The notes: generated from the sequence alone by a model not told the origin. Positions 28,699-38,151 are shown, counted from the first letter of the stretch. The stretch is DNA of 55,002 nt from Pedosphaera sp. (GCA_028293285.1 JAQGPC010000280.1:1-55002), one strand, 5' to 3'. Numbers and translations are program-made.

Positions 28699-29169
28699 TC
28701 ACAGTTCCCGCTCGTCCGTCACGCCCCGATTGGATTCATATTCCATTTCATAACGGTCCCGTCCCTGGACAGACATACGGACCGTTATTTTGATACTGTT
28801 GTTATTTGTCTTAAGAAAATAGGAAGCGGTTCCGCCCGTCTCCCGGGCAATTCTTTTCAACTCGGCCAGCGGTTTGTCTTCTGCAAAATTCATTTGAATG
28901 GTGGAGCCTTCAATGCTGGCCCGGTCCACCCCGGCAATTCTTCTGACCGTTCTTTCCAATTCGAGGCGATAAGCCGAGGCTTTCACCGATTGCGGAAGCG
29001 GTTCCTGTTTTTTGAGCAGGAAATGATTAAAATAATATCCGGTTAAAAGGCTTAACGGGACACCAACCAGAAAAACTGCCAGCCAGGAACGGACCGGCGT
29101 GCCTTCGCAGAATTTTAGAAAAATCAAGAGAGTGAAAATCACTGAAAACGTTACGATGTAGATTGTCAT
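28699..29169 (-). CDS. Two-pass membrane protein of unknown function
   Basis: A 156-aa protein. Two N-terminal membrane helices (ITYIVT-like start MTIYIVTFSVIFTLLIFL, and SWLAVFLVGVPLSLLTGYYF) precede a small alpha/beta domain (residues about 65-150), which has a KASAYRLELERTVRRI helix and a GTASYFLKTNNNSIKITVRM strand pair. No family recognised. It is convergent with trpS, the two stop codons touching. Confidence 0.65.
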   Translation of the reverse strand: MTIYIVTFSVIFTLLIFLKFCEGTPVRSWLAVFLVGVPLSLLTGYYFNHFLLKKQEPLPQSVKASAYRLELERTVRRIAGVDRASIEGSTIQMNFAEDKPLAELKRIARETGGTASYFLKTNNNSIKITVRMSVQGRDRYEMEYESNRGVTDEREL

Positions 29170-29279
29170 CCTTTTTCCTTAATGCGCTGCGAACATAGCA
29201 GCGCAACTTTCACTGTCAATGAGGGTTTGATTAAGAACAATGGCCGGTGCTTATCTGCTTGTAATCTGCATGGGTGAAG

Positions 29280-30020
29280 ATGATGCTGAGTAAGTTGAAT
29301 CAAGCAGGTATGGGAGCTCTTAACAAACCAAATTATATTTCAATAAACAGGCACAAGGCGTTCACCCTGGTTGAATTGCTCGTGGTGATTGCCATTATTG
29401 CCATCCTCGCCGCGCTGCTGTTGCCATCGCTGGCGCGGGGAAAACAAAAAGCAACCCAGACCAAGTGCATCAGCAATTTGAAACAACTCGCCCTGGCCAT
29501 TCACATGTATGCGGGGGATAACAATGACACACTGCCCGGGCCAATGTGGCAGGGGCTCTACTTTACCTACAATAAGGAAACCGAGCGCATGCTGTATTAC
29601 ATCGCGCCAAACCTTGGCCTGCCGGCGGCATCCTCCCTGGTGCAGACCGGGCAGATCGCCATTTGTCCATCGTCGGCCGCTTTGATGCATGAGCAGCCTG
29701 GTGAATCAGAGGATTCATTGTCCCGTCCGGTGAGTTATATCGTGAGCGCCGAGGTGACGAATATTCTCACTGACGTGGTCACCCGTCCGTTTGGTTATCC
29801 GTACTCAAGCCCATTTTACCGCCTGCCCAAAGGCCCGGATGAACCGCCGAAAAAAGTTCATGAGATAAAAAACCCGTCCCGCTCCTATGCCATCACCGAT
29901 GCCGACCAGCAAAACTCTTTTCCCGGTGGGTTATACTTCAGTCTAATTCCAGTGAACAAGGTGCATGGTGATGTCCGCAATCAACTGTTCTTCGACTGGC
30001 ATGTTGAAGGGGTCAGGTAG
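29280..30020 (+). CDS. Prepilin-type N-terminal methylation domain protein
   Basis: A protein of about 246 aa. After a basic leader comes the type IV prepilin/pseudopilin cleavage site and helix: [26 protein letters not shown], with Glu at position +5 after cleavage. The next part, [32 protein letters not shown], is the standard continuation in PVC DUF1559-like proteins, and the C-terminus ends in FFDWHVEG, a variant of the DG header. The start is uncertain: GTG 29274, ATG 29280 and ATG 29283 are all possible. It would be inserted in the inner membrane and cut by a prepilin peptidase. A role in a type II secretion or pilus-like fibre is inferred. Confidence 0.85.
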   Translation: MMLSKLNQAGMGALNKPNYISINRHKAFTLVELLVVIAIIAILAALLLPSLARGKQKATQTKCISNLKQLALAIHMYAGDNNDTLPGPMWQGLYFTYNKETERMLYYIAPNLGLPAASSLVQTGQIAICPSSAALMHEQPGESEDSLSRPVSYIVSAEVTNILTDVVTRPFGYPYSSPFYRLPKGPDEPPKKVHEIKNPSRSYAITDADQQNSFPGGLYFSLIPVNKVHGDVRNQLFFDWHVEGVR

Positions 30021-30059
30021 CCTGGCAGCCTCCGTGCGCAAAAGAGGCGATTGCTTTTA

Positions 30060-31364
30060 ATGAAAATAATAAGCATCTGCGTAATCTATTTCGTCCTGTT
30101 AGGGACGGGAATAGCGGCACAAGAGGCGACGCGACCATATACTCTCGCAGACTTGAATCGGTGGTATAAGGAAGTTCCATCAAGTGAGAATGCAGCCACT
30201 CATTTTTTGCAAGGGACGGCGGTCATGAAGATAACGGACGCTGATTGGCATTCGACTAACCTGCCATGGCCCGGCCACGGAGCACCACCGCAACTGGGCA
30301 AGCCTTTGCCATCGGGCATGGCCGAATCCATCGGCGAACTTCTGGAACGGAACCGGCAGGTATTACCCTATTTCGGGCAAGGGGCCCGGTGCAAAGAAAG
30401 CCGTTATCCACTCGACGCCACGCAAGGGGCTGGGGTGTTGCTTATGTATTTACGGGACCTTAAACAGGCTAGCATGATGTTATCACTTTTCGAACTTTCC
30501 CACGCGAATGCGGGTGAAGGAGATAAAAGTGCGGAAGCCTTAATTATTCACTGCGGGCTGATTCAATCGCTGGAAGCAGAGCCGCTTTTAATTTCCCAGG
30601 AAGTTCGCGTTGATTGCGTTGTCCACATTGGCAGGAGCTTGGAGCAGGCCGTTAATCGAGTCAGGTTTTCTCCTCAAAATCTCGAGGGGATTCAATCTCA
30701 TCTAAAACAACTTGAGGAGCAGGAAGCTTCTGGTTTTGGATTCACACGCGGACTCGTGGGCTATCACGTTTTAACCGCAAGTTTATTTGAATTGACGGGA
30801 CAAAAGGTTATAGAACTGCTTTCCGATGGCCCCGATCGCCTGACCGCCAATGAAAAAAGCACATTGGTGGCTGAAGCGTATCCGCGAGCGGCTGACAAAC
30901 AATTTGCCGATCAAATGTTCGCGCAGGTGACAACGGCATGGAAAGAAATTTATCCCAAGCGGCTTAAAGCAGTTGGGGATATCTGTGCTGCGCGTGAAGC
31001 GAAGGCGGCAAAAAATAACTACTCTATTGGCGCTTTGGACTCACGGGAGATCGTCAAGGCGTTAAAGATAGAGGCCTTGGGCCTGACATGGTGGAGAGTA
31101 GCCCGGACTGCGGTGGCGCTTGAACAATTCAGGACTGCTCACGCCGAACATTATCCAGAAACTTTAAGTGAGTTATTTCCGCTTTATTTGAATGCAGTCC
31201 CGATCGATCCCTTCGATGGGCGCGTATTGAGTTATCGTAAAGCCGGACGCGGCTATGTGCTTTGGGCTGGCGAGGCGAAAAGCAATGCGAAGCTGCCGGG
31301 GAAGACTGTCGAAAACCAGATCACCTTCCAAGTTGTCACGCCTCCGCCAGCTTCACCTAAATAA
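30060..31364 (+). CDS. Secreted protein with pseudopilin-like C-terminal motif
   Basis: The ATG at 30060 (434 aa) has a purine-rich site (aaaagaggcg) upstream and opens a signal peptide, MKIISICVIYFVLLGTGIAA. The body (residues about 25-340) is helical and unrecognised. Near the end, AVALEQFRTAHAEHYPETLSELFPLYLNAVPIDPFDG with RGYVLWA is the same helix plus YP-x-x-L ... V-P-x-D-P arrangement found in GspG-like pseudopilins and in the lipoprotein at 11155. It follows the prepilin-like gene by 39 bases on the same strand, so the two may be co-transcribed. Confidence 0.7.
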   Translation: MKIISICVIYFVLLGTGIAAQEATRPYTLADLNRWYKEVPSSENAATHFLQGTAVMKITDADWHSTNLPWPGHGAPPQLGKPLPSGMAESIGELLERNRQVLPYFGQGARCKESRYPLDATQGAGVLLMYLRDLKQASMMLSLFELSHANAGEGDKSAEALIIHCGLIQSLEAEPLLISQEVRVDCVVHIGRSLEQAVNRVRFSPQNLEGIQSHLKQLEEQEASGFGFTRGLVGYHVLTASLFELTGQKVIELLSDGPDRLTANEKSTLVAEAYPRAADKQFADQMFAQVTTAWKEIYPKRLKAVGDICAAREAKAAKNNYSIGALDSREIVKALKIEALGLTWWRVARTAVALEQFRTAHAEHYPETLSELFPLYLNAVPIDPFDGRVLSYRKAGRGYVLWAGEAKSNAKLPGKTVENQITFQVVTPPPASPK

Positions 31365-31496
31365 GCTTTTTCAAACAATATTTCCCTGATCGACCCACAT
31401 AATTATATACCAAAACAACCTCGTCCGGTGTTTATCTCGTGACATGAAACAACGAGACACCATGGCTTGCGCAAAAGGGATAGATAATTAATAACC

Positions 31497-33140
31497 ATGA
31501 CCTTTCTACCCATAGTAGATCGGGAATTGCGCGTTGCGGCCCGACGGGTCAGCACCTACCGGAATCGCGTACTGACCCCGGTGTTGCTGGCTGTGGTGGT
31601 CATTGCCAAGGCGTTCCTTGTTCCATTTCCCGCCGCCTCTGCGGCGCAGTTGGGCGCGGCGATGTTTGAAACTTTGTCAGCTTTGGCCCTGGCTTTCTGC
31701 GTGCTGGCCGGAGTGCGTGATACGGCAGATTGCCTCAGCGAAGAACGGCGAGGGGGAACCTTGGGATTGCTCTTCCTCACAGATTTAAAAGGGTATGATA
31801 TTATCCTGGGAAAACTGGCGGTCGCTTCGCTCACTTCAATTTATGGCTTGTGCGCCATGGTGCCCATCCTGGGCTGGTCAATTTTTCTTGGCGGCGTCAC
31901 GTATGGAGAAATTGGGCGCATGGCCTTGGCCTTGCTTAACATTCTTTTGTTTTCGTTGGCGGCGGGAATCTGGGTGTCCTCACGCAGCCGTTGGGCCAGT
32001 CGAGCGATGGCTGGAACAATTGGTCTAGTGTTGCTCTTTTTTATTGTGCCAGTGCCGATAAAGACGAGCCTGGTGGCTCCGCTGAGTCCGGCCTATGCGT
32101 TCTTTGGGGCTTGGGAAGGCAAGTATAACAGCAATCCAATGGCGTACTGGGAATCATTGTTATTCACCCAAATTGTTGTTGGTGCTCTATTGCTGCGGGC
32201 TTCAATTACAATTAATCGCTTTCGTGAGGAACAAAATATTCGATCAGATTCCGCGTCCAAGTCGTTAAGTTGGCTCCGCTCGAAAGCTGGCGACCTCGCG
32301 CGACGCACGAAACTTCGAACAAAATTGCTTGGCATCAATCCAGTTCTCTGGCTTGCAAGTCATAATGTGGGTTCGCGCGCGGTAATCTGGCTTTTAGTTT
32401 TCATAGCCGGCGGGGGAATTGCCTGCGTGGTATATTTTACTAATTTTTATAGAAGCCCGGCAACGACTCCGTTGTTGGGTAATGTAGATTTTGTATTCGT
32501 CGCTTTTGTTCTGCTGATCAATTCATTGATGAAGTCACTCCTGGCTGCGCAAGCCTGCCGCTGTCTCGCTGAAGCCCGTCATAACAGCACCTTGGAAGTG
32601 TTGCTATGCACTCCATTGAAGGTCGAAGAAATTCTTCATGGCCAGATTCTTTCACTCAAACGCACTTTTCTCGCGCCGTTGATGTGCCTGATGCTCTTTG
32701 AAGCATTTGGATTATTCTGGATGCTCTACAATGGTTTTCATGGAGCTTCCGGAATTACCGCCGGTCACGGGATCAATGATGCCCTATTTTTTGTGGAAGC
32801 GGGATTCATCATCTTTTTCCTGTTGGATTTCCAAGGTGTCACCTGGGCGGGAATTTGGTTCGGGTTATGTTCTAAAAATGAAAATCGGGCCACCTTCAAG
32901 ACCATCTTCTATGTAGTTGTGTTGCCGCTTTTATTGCTGGTTATCTACTGTATTGGAACGGTTCTTTTTGTCCTCTGGCCGATTGTCAGCTTTGTTTGGG
33001 CACGATTGAAGTTACAGGAACACTTTCGTACCCTGGCTGGTAAACGCTCAGCTTCCAGCAGTGAAGCCGAGGGGTGGGTTCCATTTGAGATACCTGAGAT
33101 TATCGAGGAGGAACCGCTGGCTGGCCAATTTCAGAAATAG
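31497..33140 (+). CDS. ABC-2-type permease
   Basis: A 547-aa integral membrane protein with about twelve hydrophobic segments. The N-terminal half has the ABC-2 pattern: IVDRELRVAARRVSTYRNR, then CLSEERRGGTLGLLFLTDLKGYDIILGK. A second copy of that motif in the C-terminal half (CLAEARHNSTLEVLLCTPLKVEEILHGQ) shows an internal duplication, so one chain may form both halves of the pore. No ATPase gene is adjacent. Substrate unknown. The ATG sits 132 bases after the preceding gene. Confidence 0.8.
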   Translation: MTFLPIVDRELRVAARRVSTYRNRVLTPVLLAVVVIAKAFLVPFPAASAAQLGAAMFETLSALALAFCVLAGVRDTADCLSEERRGGTLGLLFLTDLKGYDIILGKLAVASLTSIYGLCAMVPILGWSIFLGGVTYGEIGRMALALLNILLFSLAAGIWVSSRSRWASRAMAGTIGLVLLFFIVPVPIKTSLVAPLSPAYAFFGAWEGKYNSNPMAYWESLLFTQIVVGALLLRASITINRFREEQNIRSDSASKSLSWLRSKAGDLARRTKLRTKLLGINPVLWLASHNVGSRAVIWLLVFIAGGGIACVVYFTNFYRSPATTPLLGNVDFVFVAFVLLINSLMKSLLAAQACRCLAEARHNSTLEVLLCTPLKVEEILHGQILSLKRTFLAPLMCLMLFEAFGLFWMLYNGFHGASGITAGHGINDALFFVEAGFIIFFLLDFQGVTWAGIWFGLCSKNENRATFKTIFYVVVLPLLLLVIYCIGTVLFVLWPIVSFVWARLKLQEHFRTLAGKRSASSSEAEGWVPFEIPEIIEEEPLAGQFQK

Positions 33141-33204
33141 AATCTCAGGGCGTCCGGAGGACATCAGTCATACGCGTTGGTTGCTAATCGGATTTAATTT
33201 CAGC

Positions 33205-33825
33205 TCAGTTGCGGTTGCCACGGCGCTCCTTTTTGAGAGAGGCAAATTTCAGCTTGGATGATGGCCGGATGTCCGCCTTGAGAACCCGCTCCATTAGTTT
33301 AAGCGCCTGGGTGTTTTGTTGTGGGCTATTGGAGATCACACAATCGGAGGGAACGAAGATTTGATAATCGCGTAGGAAAGCATCGTTCGCGGTAAACAGT
33401 ACACAACGATCTCCGGCAATGCCGGTGACGATCAGTGTTTTTGCCTCGAGATAGCTCAACAAAGTATCGAGCGTGGTGGAGAAGAATCCCGAGTGCTTGG
33501 GTTTCAAGATGAAATAGTCATCCGGGTCGGGTCGCAATTTTTCTGCAAGCACTCGGCCGCAAACGCCGTCTTTCAAACAATGATCCACCTGCTTCTTGAA
33601 ATCCGACTGCCATTTGCCAAAGTTGTCATTTACGTAAATGACCGGAACATGCGCTTTTTTAGCTCGAAGCTTTAAAGAGGCAATTCTGGCCGCCATGAGC
33701 CCGGCATGGCGCAACAGCATTTGGTTGCCTTCAAATTCAAGGTCGTTGATGACGTCAATCAATAGCAAAGCCACGGATGATTTGTCGGGAACGTTGCCGT
33801 GCAGATTTTTATTTTTCGCTGGCAT
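33205..33825 (-). CDS. Isochorismatase-family cysteine hydrolase
   Basis: The ATG at 33825 gives 206 aa; the frame is open to 33867. The Rossmann-like core has the family triad: Asp in VALLLIDVINDLEF, Lys in ILKPKHSGFFST, and the nucleophile Cys in VTGIAGDRCVLFTANDAF. Members hydrolyse amides such as nicotinamide or ureidoacrylate, or isochorismate. The residues around the pocket do not let me choose. It is transcribed away from the thioredoxin-like gene. Confidence 0.85.
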   Translation of the reverse strand: MPAKNKNLHGNVPDKSSVALLLIDVINDLEFEGNQMLLRHAGLMAARIASLKLRAKKAHVPVIYVNDNFGKWQSDFKKQVDHCLKDGVCGRVLAEKLRPDPDDYFILKPKHSGFFSTTLDTLLSYLEAKTLIVTGIAGDRCVLFTANDAFLRDYQIFVPSDCVISNSPQQNTQALKLMERVLKADIRPSSKLKFASLKKERRGNRN

Positions 33826-33925
33826 GGATCCGCAATAATAACCGTACGATAAATTCCGAATTTCCAAGAGTCAAATGGAGCAGCCAGGCAGTGCGGCTAA
33901 GCCTGCCGAAGGGTCTTCACCACAA

Positions 33926-33985
33926 AGGCCAGCCCCATCGCTGAGACTGGCCTGCAAGAAAGAGACAACCCCTATGAAAAGGTTG
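33926..33985 (+). ncRNA. Recurrent two-hairpin motif, copy A
   Basis: Hairpin 1: aggccag (33926-33932) with ctggcct (33947-33953), loop ccccatcgctgaga. Hairpin 2: caacc (33966-33970) with ggttg (33981-33985), loop cctatgaaaa. It lies about 135 bases ahead of the thioredoxin-like gene. Loop words recur in copy C while stem bases differ in a pair-preserving way. Confidence 0.5.
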
Positions 33986-34120
33986 AATCCGTAGCCAGTG
34001 TGAGGAGCTGACTAACGCAGTCAAATAAAAAACGGACGGGTTGACCCCCGTGAAAATTTTATTTTGAGCGGTCGTGAAAATGAAATAGAGTGGGAGAGTG
34101 TTTCAACCAAAGGTCGCATT

Positions 34121-34918
34121 ATGAAAAATTTCAGATTCATTATCCTATTTGTGATATTAGGCATGGCGCTCGCTGTCATCAGTGAAGAACCCAAGGAAGA
34201 AAAGATGCTCAAGAGCGACATGATTTATACTTCCTGGGTGGGCAAGCCAGCCCAACTCAAGTTCACTGCCGTGGATGGCCGCGCCGTGGACATGCAGCAA
34301 TTGCGCGGGAAGGTGGTCTTATTGGATTTCTGGGCGACCTGGTGTGGGCCGTGCCGCGAGGAAATACCGAATGTGCGGGCCGCCTACGAGAAATTTCATG
34401 CGAAGGGATTTGAAATCGTCGGAATCAGTTTTGATAGTGACAAGGAGGCACTGGTAAGCATGGTTAAAGCGGAGCGAATGGCCTGGCCGCAGTATTTTGA
34501 AAGCCGCAAGGACAACAAGATTGGCGAACAGTATGGCATTGCGCACTACCCGAGCATGTGGCTGGTGGACAAAAAAGGGGTGATTCGCTTTATCAGCGCA
34601 CGCAGAGATATGGAGGAGAAGATTGAGACGCTGTTGAATGAAGCCGGACCAACTGCTCCCGGCGCAGGGCCAGTAGTGCCGATCGCAAAGTTAGAATCGG
34701 CGCTGGGTGATTTGAAATTGAAGGAGATTGCGGCGGGCACTTATCCCGTGGCGACGATTCAAACTTCGCAAGGTGATTTCAAGCTGGGTGCCGGGCAAAA
34801 TGCGACGTTAAAAACCGCTGAAGGTGACTTGTGGGTCCATTGCGTATCGGTCACTACCAACGCCACGTTTCTCAGCATGAGAGGCCGGACCACCACGTTC
34901 AAGTTGGCCTTGCCATAA
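34121..34918 (+). CDS. TlpA-like thiol-disulfide oxidoreductase with extra C-terminal domain
   Basis: The ATG at 34121 gives 265 aa with an export signal (MKNFRFIILFVILGMALAVI). Residues about 35-165 are a TlpA/ResA-type thioredoxin: LRGKVVLLDFWATWCGPCREEIP holds the redox pair in WCGPC, and YPSMWLVDKKGVI the cis-Pro region (the family normally has TP; here P follows Y). After a Pro/Ala linker, residues about 180-265 form an extra beta-rich domain of unknown role. It should reduce disulfides in the periplasm. Confidence 0.85.
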   Translation: MKNFRFIILFVILGMALAVISEEPKEEKMLKSDMIYTSWVGKPAQLKFTAVDGRAVDMQQLRGKVVLLDFWATWCGPCREEIPNVRAAYEKFHAKGFEIVGISFDSDKEALVSMVKAERMAWPQYFESRKDNKIGEQYGIAHYPSMWLVDKKGVIRFISARRDMEEKIETLLNEAGPTAPGAGPVVPIAKLESALGDLKLKEIAAGTYPVATIQTSQGDFKLGAGQNATLKTAEGDLWVHCVSVTTNATFLSMRGRTTTFKLALP

Positions 34919-35520
34919 GGGAGGATGGGCGAGATATTCTTTCAAGGGCTTGGAAATGAGCGGCTTGCTTCGTTTTGGGCACTGATGTCAGAAAGGATTT
35001 GCTCAAGCGTAGTTACATCTTTGGGTAATTGTCAGGAGTAAGCGGCTTGAATAGCCTTTATCACGTGAGATCCAAGCGTAAGTCCGCCTACGGACAGCAT
35101 GTAGAACAGACAATTCGGACAGCAATCCTCTTCGTCATTATGCTGTGCCTTGCCTTCTGTGTGGCACTCTTCTTTGCCTGCCGCGCAGATAGATACGTTG
35201 ATTCCTCGGCAAATGCCATTGTCTCCCGCTAAATTTGTATTTAATTGAGCTAGAGGAAGTGGTGATAACCGGAGTGATTCAAATTTTTCCTTTTTTAAAT
35301 AGTGCAGGCAGCAAGGAACTGATCCACGGTACGTAAAAAAGGCCAGTCCCCCCTGGACGCTGGCCGTTGTGGAATTGCGGGAGAAATTTAGGAAAAAATT
35401 CCCGCTATGGTATAACTACGTGTGACAGCAGGCGAATCTTTCAAAAAAGTGAAAATATATTTTTCATCTTTTCGCTCAAACAATTGACCCGCTCAGGAAT
35501 CCATCCAAATATGGTGGGCA
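34919..35520. other. 602-bp region: possible small membrane protein and RNA motif copy B
   Basis: One frame, 35029-35232, starts at TTG and could encode a 67-aa protein with a single membrane segment (TAILFVIMLCLAFCVALFFA). It lacks a good ribosome-binding site and is weak. The two-hairpin motif copy B lies at 35341-35405. Nothing else was recognised. Confidence 0.4.
35341..35405 (+). ncRNA. Recurrent two-hairpin motif, copy B
   Basis: Hairpin 1: ggccag (35341-35346) with ctggcc (35360-35365), 13-base C-rich loop. Hairpin 2: gcggga (35377-35382) with tcccgc (35400-35405), A-rich loop containing taggaaaa. It is about 115 bases ahead of the TPR gene. The second hairpin is longer than in copies A and C, so this copy is the most divergent. 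Confidence 0.45.
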
Positions 35521-36009
35521 GTGAAACAATTGGAAGCGCCGGACACTCATTATTTAGAAGCTGCCCAAGGTTGGTTGTGGCTTGGCAATCATCTGGAAGC
35601 AAACGGAGAGTTGGAAAAAATCTCGCCGATATTGCAGACCCATCCGGATGTCCTGGAAATACGCTGGGGCGTTTATGCGACGGCCAAGCGATGGGAAATT
35701 TGCCTGGACATTGCAGAAGCTTTAATCGAGGAGGCACCTGAGCGGCCTTTTGGTTGGATTCATCGTTCCCAAACGCTTCGTCAGTTAAAGCGTGTGCGAG
35801 AAGCGTATGATTCGCTTTTGCCGGCCTTGGACAAGTTTCCAAATCATTCGGTGATTTGCTATAACCTTGCCCGGTATGCGTGCAAGTTGGGCAGATTCGA
35901 AGACTCTCGAACCTGGTCGGAAAAAGCGTTTGCGTTGGGCAACCGCGAGGAACTTAAGCAAATGGCGCTTGCTGATCCGGACTTGGAGATGATTTGGACG
36001 GGATTTTGA
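35521..36009 (+). CDS. TPR-repeat protein
   Basis: A 162-aa protein with a GTG start. It is entirely helical with about three tetratricopeptide-like pairs: YLEAAQGWLWLGNHLEANGELE, FGWIHRSQTLRQLKRVREAYDSL and VICYNLARYACKLGRFEDSRTW. There is no signal peptide, so it is cytoplasmic. TPR proteins act as binding scaffolds. It is the first gene before the array of receiver proteins and converges with the first of them, six bases separating the stops. Confidence 0.75.
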   Translation: MKQLEAPDTHYLEAAQGWLWLGNHLEANGELEKISPILQTHPDVLEIRWGVYATAKRWEICLDIAEALIEEAPERPFGWIHRSQTLRQLKRVREAYDSLLPALDKFPNHSVICYNLARYACKLGRFEDSRTWSEKAFALGNREELKQMALADPDLEMIWTGF

Positions 36010-36015
36010 GCCGAA

Positions 36016-36474
36016 TCAACACTTGCCATGCACGAGAGACTTGAGACACGCGGCCCAATACTTGATGGCGAGACCGATGACTTCGGTGAGTTCATTCAGG
36101 CTGCCCGGTTTGACGATGTAAGAATTGGCACCCAGAGTATATGCTTTTCTAACGTCTGAATCCTGGCTGGAGGAGGTCATGATAATGACAGGGATAACAC
36201 AGCACTGGGGATGGTCCTTGATCCATTGCAATACTTCGAACCCATCTTTAAATGGCATCTTGAGATCGGTATAAATAATGGTGGGGAAAGGAAAATCGCC
36301 CCGCTCGGAATAGGGAGCTTCCGCGCGCAAATATTTGATGGCCTCCAGGCCATTCTCCACGATGTGAATGGGATTGGTGACTTTGTTTTTCTGCAAGGCA
36401 ATCCGGAGAAGATCCGCGTCATCGGCATTGTCTTCCACGATTAATATCGGTTCATTGTGGTTAATGGTCGTCAT
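36016..36474 (-). CDS. Receiver-only response regulator 1
   Basis: The ATG at 36474 gives 152 aa (MTTINHNEPILIVEDN); the frame extends further but is not conserved. A single REC domain: acidic pair ED in ILIVEDNADD, phosphorylated Asp in IIYTDLKMP, Thr in VIIMTSSSQ, Lys in YIVKPG. No output domain. It has the Rcp1-like insert (APYSERGDFPFP) before the active-site strand. Its closest relative by eye is the broken gene at 41382, sharing the unusual YTDLKMP, the S-Q-D-S-D motif and a Cys-terminated tail ending KC. Confidence 0.9.
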   Translation of the reverse strand: MTTINHNEPILIVEDNADDADLLRIALQKNKVTNPIHIVENGLEAIKYLRAEAPYSERGDFPFPTIIYTDLKMPFKDGFEVLQWIKDHPQCCVIPVIIMTSSSQDSDVRKAYTLGANSYIVKPGSLNELTEVIGLAIKYWAACLKSLVHGKC

Positions 36475-36636
36475 AAGTACAGCTTTTGGAAATAGATCAG
36501 GAATCCAATACCTGAACTTCGAGTCAAACACGTGCTTTGTAAAGGGGGCGTAAGGATTAAACTCAAGGTATTGCGGCCGGTACCCGATAGAACATTGTTC
36601 GCTTAACGGTCCAAGGTTTTTCGCAAGGAGCTACCT

Positions 36637-37101
36637 TCAATCAGTGGCGGGAGTGTGCGAAGAATCACATTGTAAAAGCACGTTGAACTTGAGCCAAAAC
36701 CCGGAGAGATGTTCCACCAGCTTGTCCAAATCTTCGCCGTTCATCGGTTTGATGAGGTAAGAGTTGGCCCCGAGCCGATACGCCAGTTCAATGTCCTTGA
36801 TGAGGTTGCTCGTGGTCAGCACGATTACGGGCAGGCCAAAGAGAGTGGGATGCGAGCGAATCCAATGCAGGACTTCATGTCCGGTTCGCCGTGGCAGCTT
36901 CAGGTCGAGCAGCACGAGACAGGGCAAGGGATGCTGGGTGCGGTTCTCGTAGTCGCCCTTTCCAGCAAGGTATTGAACCGCTTTCTCGCCGTCATTAACC
37001 ACCTGCAGGGAATTGGGAATGCCGCCTTTTTGAAGAGCGCGCTGCATGAAGAAAGCCTGATCTTCATCATCTTCGACCAAAAGCAAGGGTTTGAGTGGCA
37101 T
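36637..37101 (-). CDS. Receiver-only response regulator 2
   Basis: The start used is the ATG at 37101 (154 aa, MPLKPLLLVEDDEDQ); an ATG at 37161 in frame is possible. A single REC domain with all key residues: VEDDED, LLDLKLPRRTGHEVL, VIVLTTSN and YLIKPM. It carries the same Rcp1-like loop (GDYENRTQHPLP). No DNA-binding part. Upstream of the ATG on the minus strand no Shine-Dalgarno-like site is seen. It is transcribed in the same direction as regulator 1, about 160 bases away. Confidence 0.9.
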   Translation of the reverse strand: MPLKPLLLVEDDEDQAFFMQRALQKGGIPNSLQVVNDGEKAVQYLAGKGDYENRTQHPLPCLVLLDLKLPRRTGHEVLHWIRSHPTLFGLPVIVLTTSNLIKDIELAYRLGANSYLIKPMNGEDLDKLVEHLSGFWLKFNVLLQCDSSHTPATD

Positions 37102-37444
37102 TTTTGGAGGTTTATGCAGTCGAGAAGTGTTGTAAAGCCGAAAGGAGGCATTTGAGAACATCAACTTTTTGGAGGCGACCAAATCAGGTTGTGAAGTAGC
37201 TATCACAAAGAGAAAGGTATGCTATACGAAACCGTTGGAGCTATAGTAACTTGTAACTAATAGAAATCTTCAAAAAGTGGGCTAGACCCGCTGGTAATTG
37301 TCTTGCATTGGAATTCCGAGTGTAGCAAGATACAACTACACCGGTGGTTTTTAAGTCTTAATTTTTACGCTTTTCCGCACAGGGCTCACGGACGTTTTTA
37401 TCTGAAAGGCAGTTGTTTGGATGAACTTTGGCTGACGGGAGAAA

Positions 37445-37921
37445 ATGGAAATTATGACAATAGGCTCAGATTCAAACTGGACGGTGCTGGCGGCAGAGGA
37501 TGATAAGGATGCGCGGCTCTTTTTAGAACATGCCTTTCAGGAGGTCGGCATCAAGTGCTCCCTGCGGTTTGTCAGTGATGGAGATGAGGCGATTGATTAT
37601 CTGGACGGCAAGCCACCCTACGCGGATCGTTTCACCCATCCCCTCCCCGAGATTGTCCTCCTTGATGTGAAGATGCCCAGGCGGGATGGATTCGAGGTGC
37701 TAAAATGGATTCGAGGAAATGAAAGAATAAAGCGTTTGATCGTGATCATGTTGACCAGTTCTGACGAAATTAAAGACATTGAGCTGGCTTATACATTGGG
37801 AGCGAATTCCTATTTGAACAAATGTTCAAACCTTCAGGAATTCGTAGAATTGGTAAAGTCCCTTGACACCTATTGGCTAAAAAATAACCGCGCGCCCGAC
37901 TTTTCCCACCTCTCGCCGTAA
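37445..37921 (+). CDS. Receiver-only response regulator 3
   Basis: 158 aa, single REC: AAEDDKDARLFL, phospho-Asp in IVLLDVKMPRRDGFEVL, Thr/Ser in IVIMLTSSDE, Lys in YLNKCSN. The Lys is kept but the following Pro of the usual KP is Cys, which may change the active loop. The gene starts the plus-strand part of the array. RNA motif copy C follows its stop by eight bases, and the divergent upstream region (37102-37444) is AT-rich without a recognisable operator. Confidence 0.9.
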   Translation: MEIMTIGSDSNWTVLAAEDDKDARLFLEHAFQEVGIKCSLRFVSDGDEAIDYLDGKPPYADRFTHPLPEIVLLDVKMPRRDGFEVLKWIRGNERIKRLIVIMLTSSDEIKDIELAYTLGANSYLNKCSNLQEFVELVKSLDTYWLKNNRAPDFSHLSP

Positions 37922-37929
37922 AAATAAAA

Positions 37930-37988
37930 CAGCCGGCCCCATCGCTGAAGCCGGCTGGTTACCCGAAACCAACCTTCCTACAAAAAGG
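37930..37988 (+). ncRNA. Recurrent two-hairpin motif, copy C
   Basis: Hairpin 1: agccggc (37930-37936) with gccggct (37950-37956), loop containing cccatcgctgaa. Hairpin 2: cctt (37973-37976) with aagg (37985-37988), loop cctacaaa. It shares the loop word cccatcgctga and cctayraaaagg-like core with copy A, while stem 1 has changed on both sides. Located between regulator 3 and the DUF1003 gene. Confidence 0.5.
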
Positions 37989-38151
37989 CTGATTAGGGCC
38001 AGCATTACATATTTACGTTCGTAGTCAAATAGATTCTCGACCTTTTAAGTTCCAAATATTCAGGCAGTTGGAAAGGAACTTACCCCATTGGCCACGCGGC
38101 TCCTTTGATGTTATTTTTCGAGGTAAAATAACCGTGAGATTCTATGATTCT

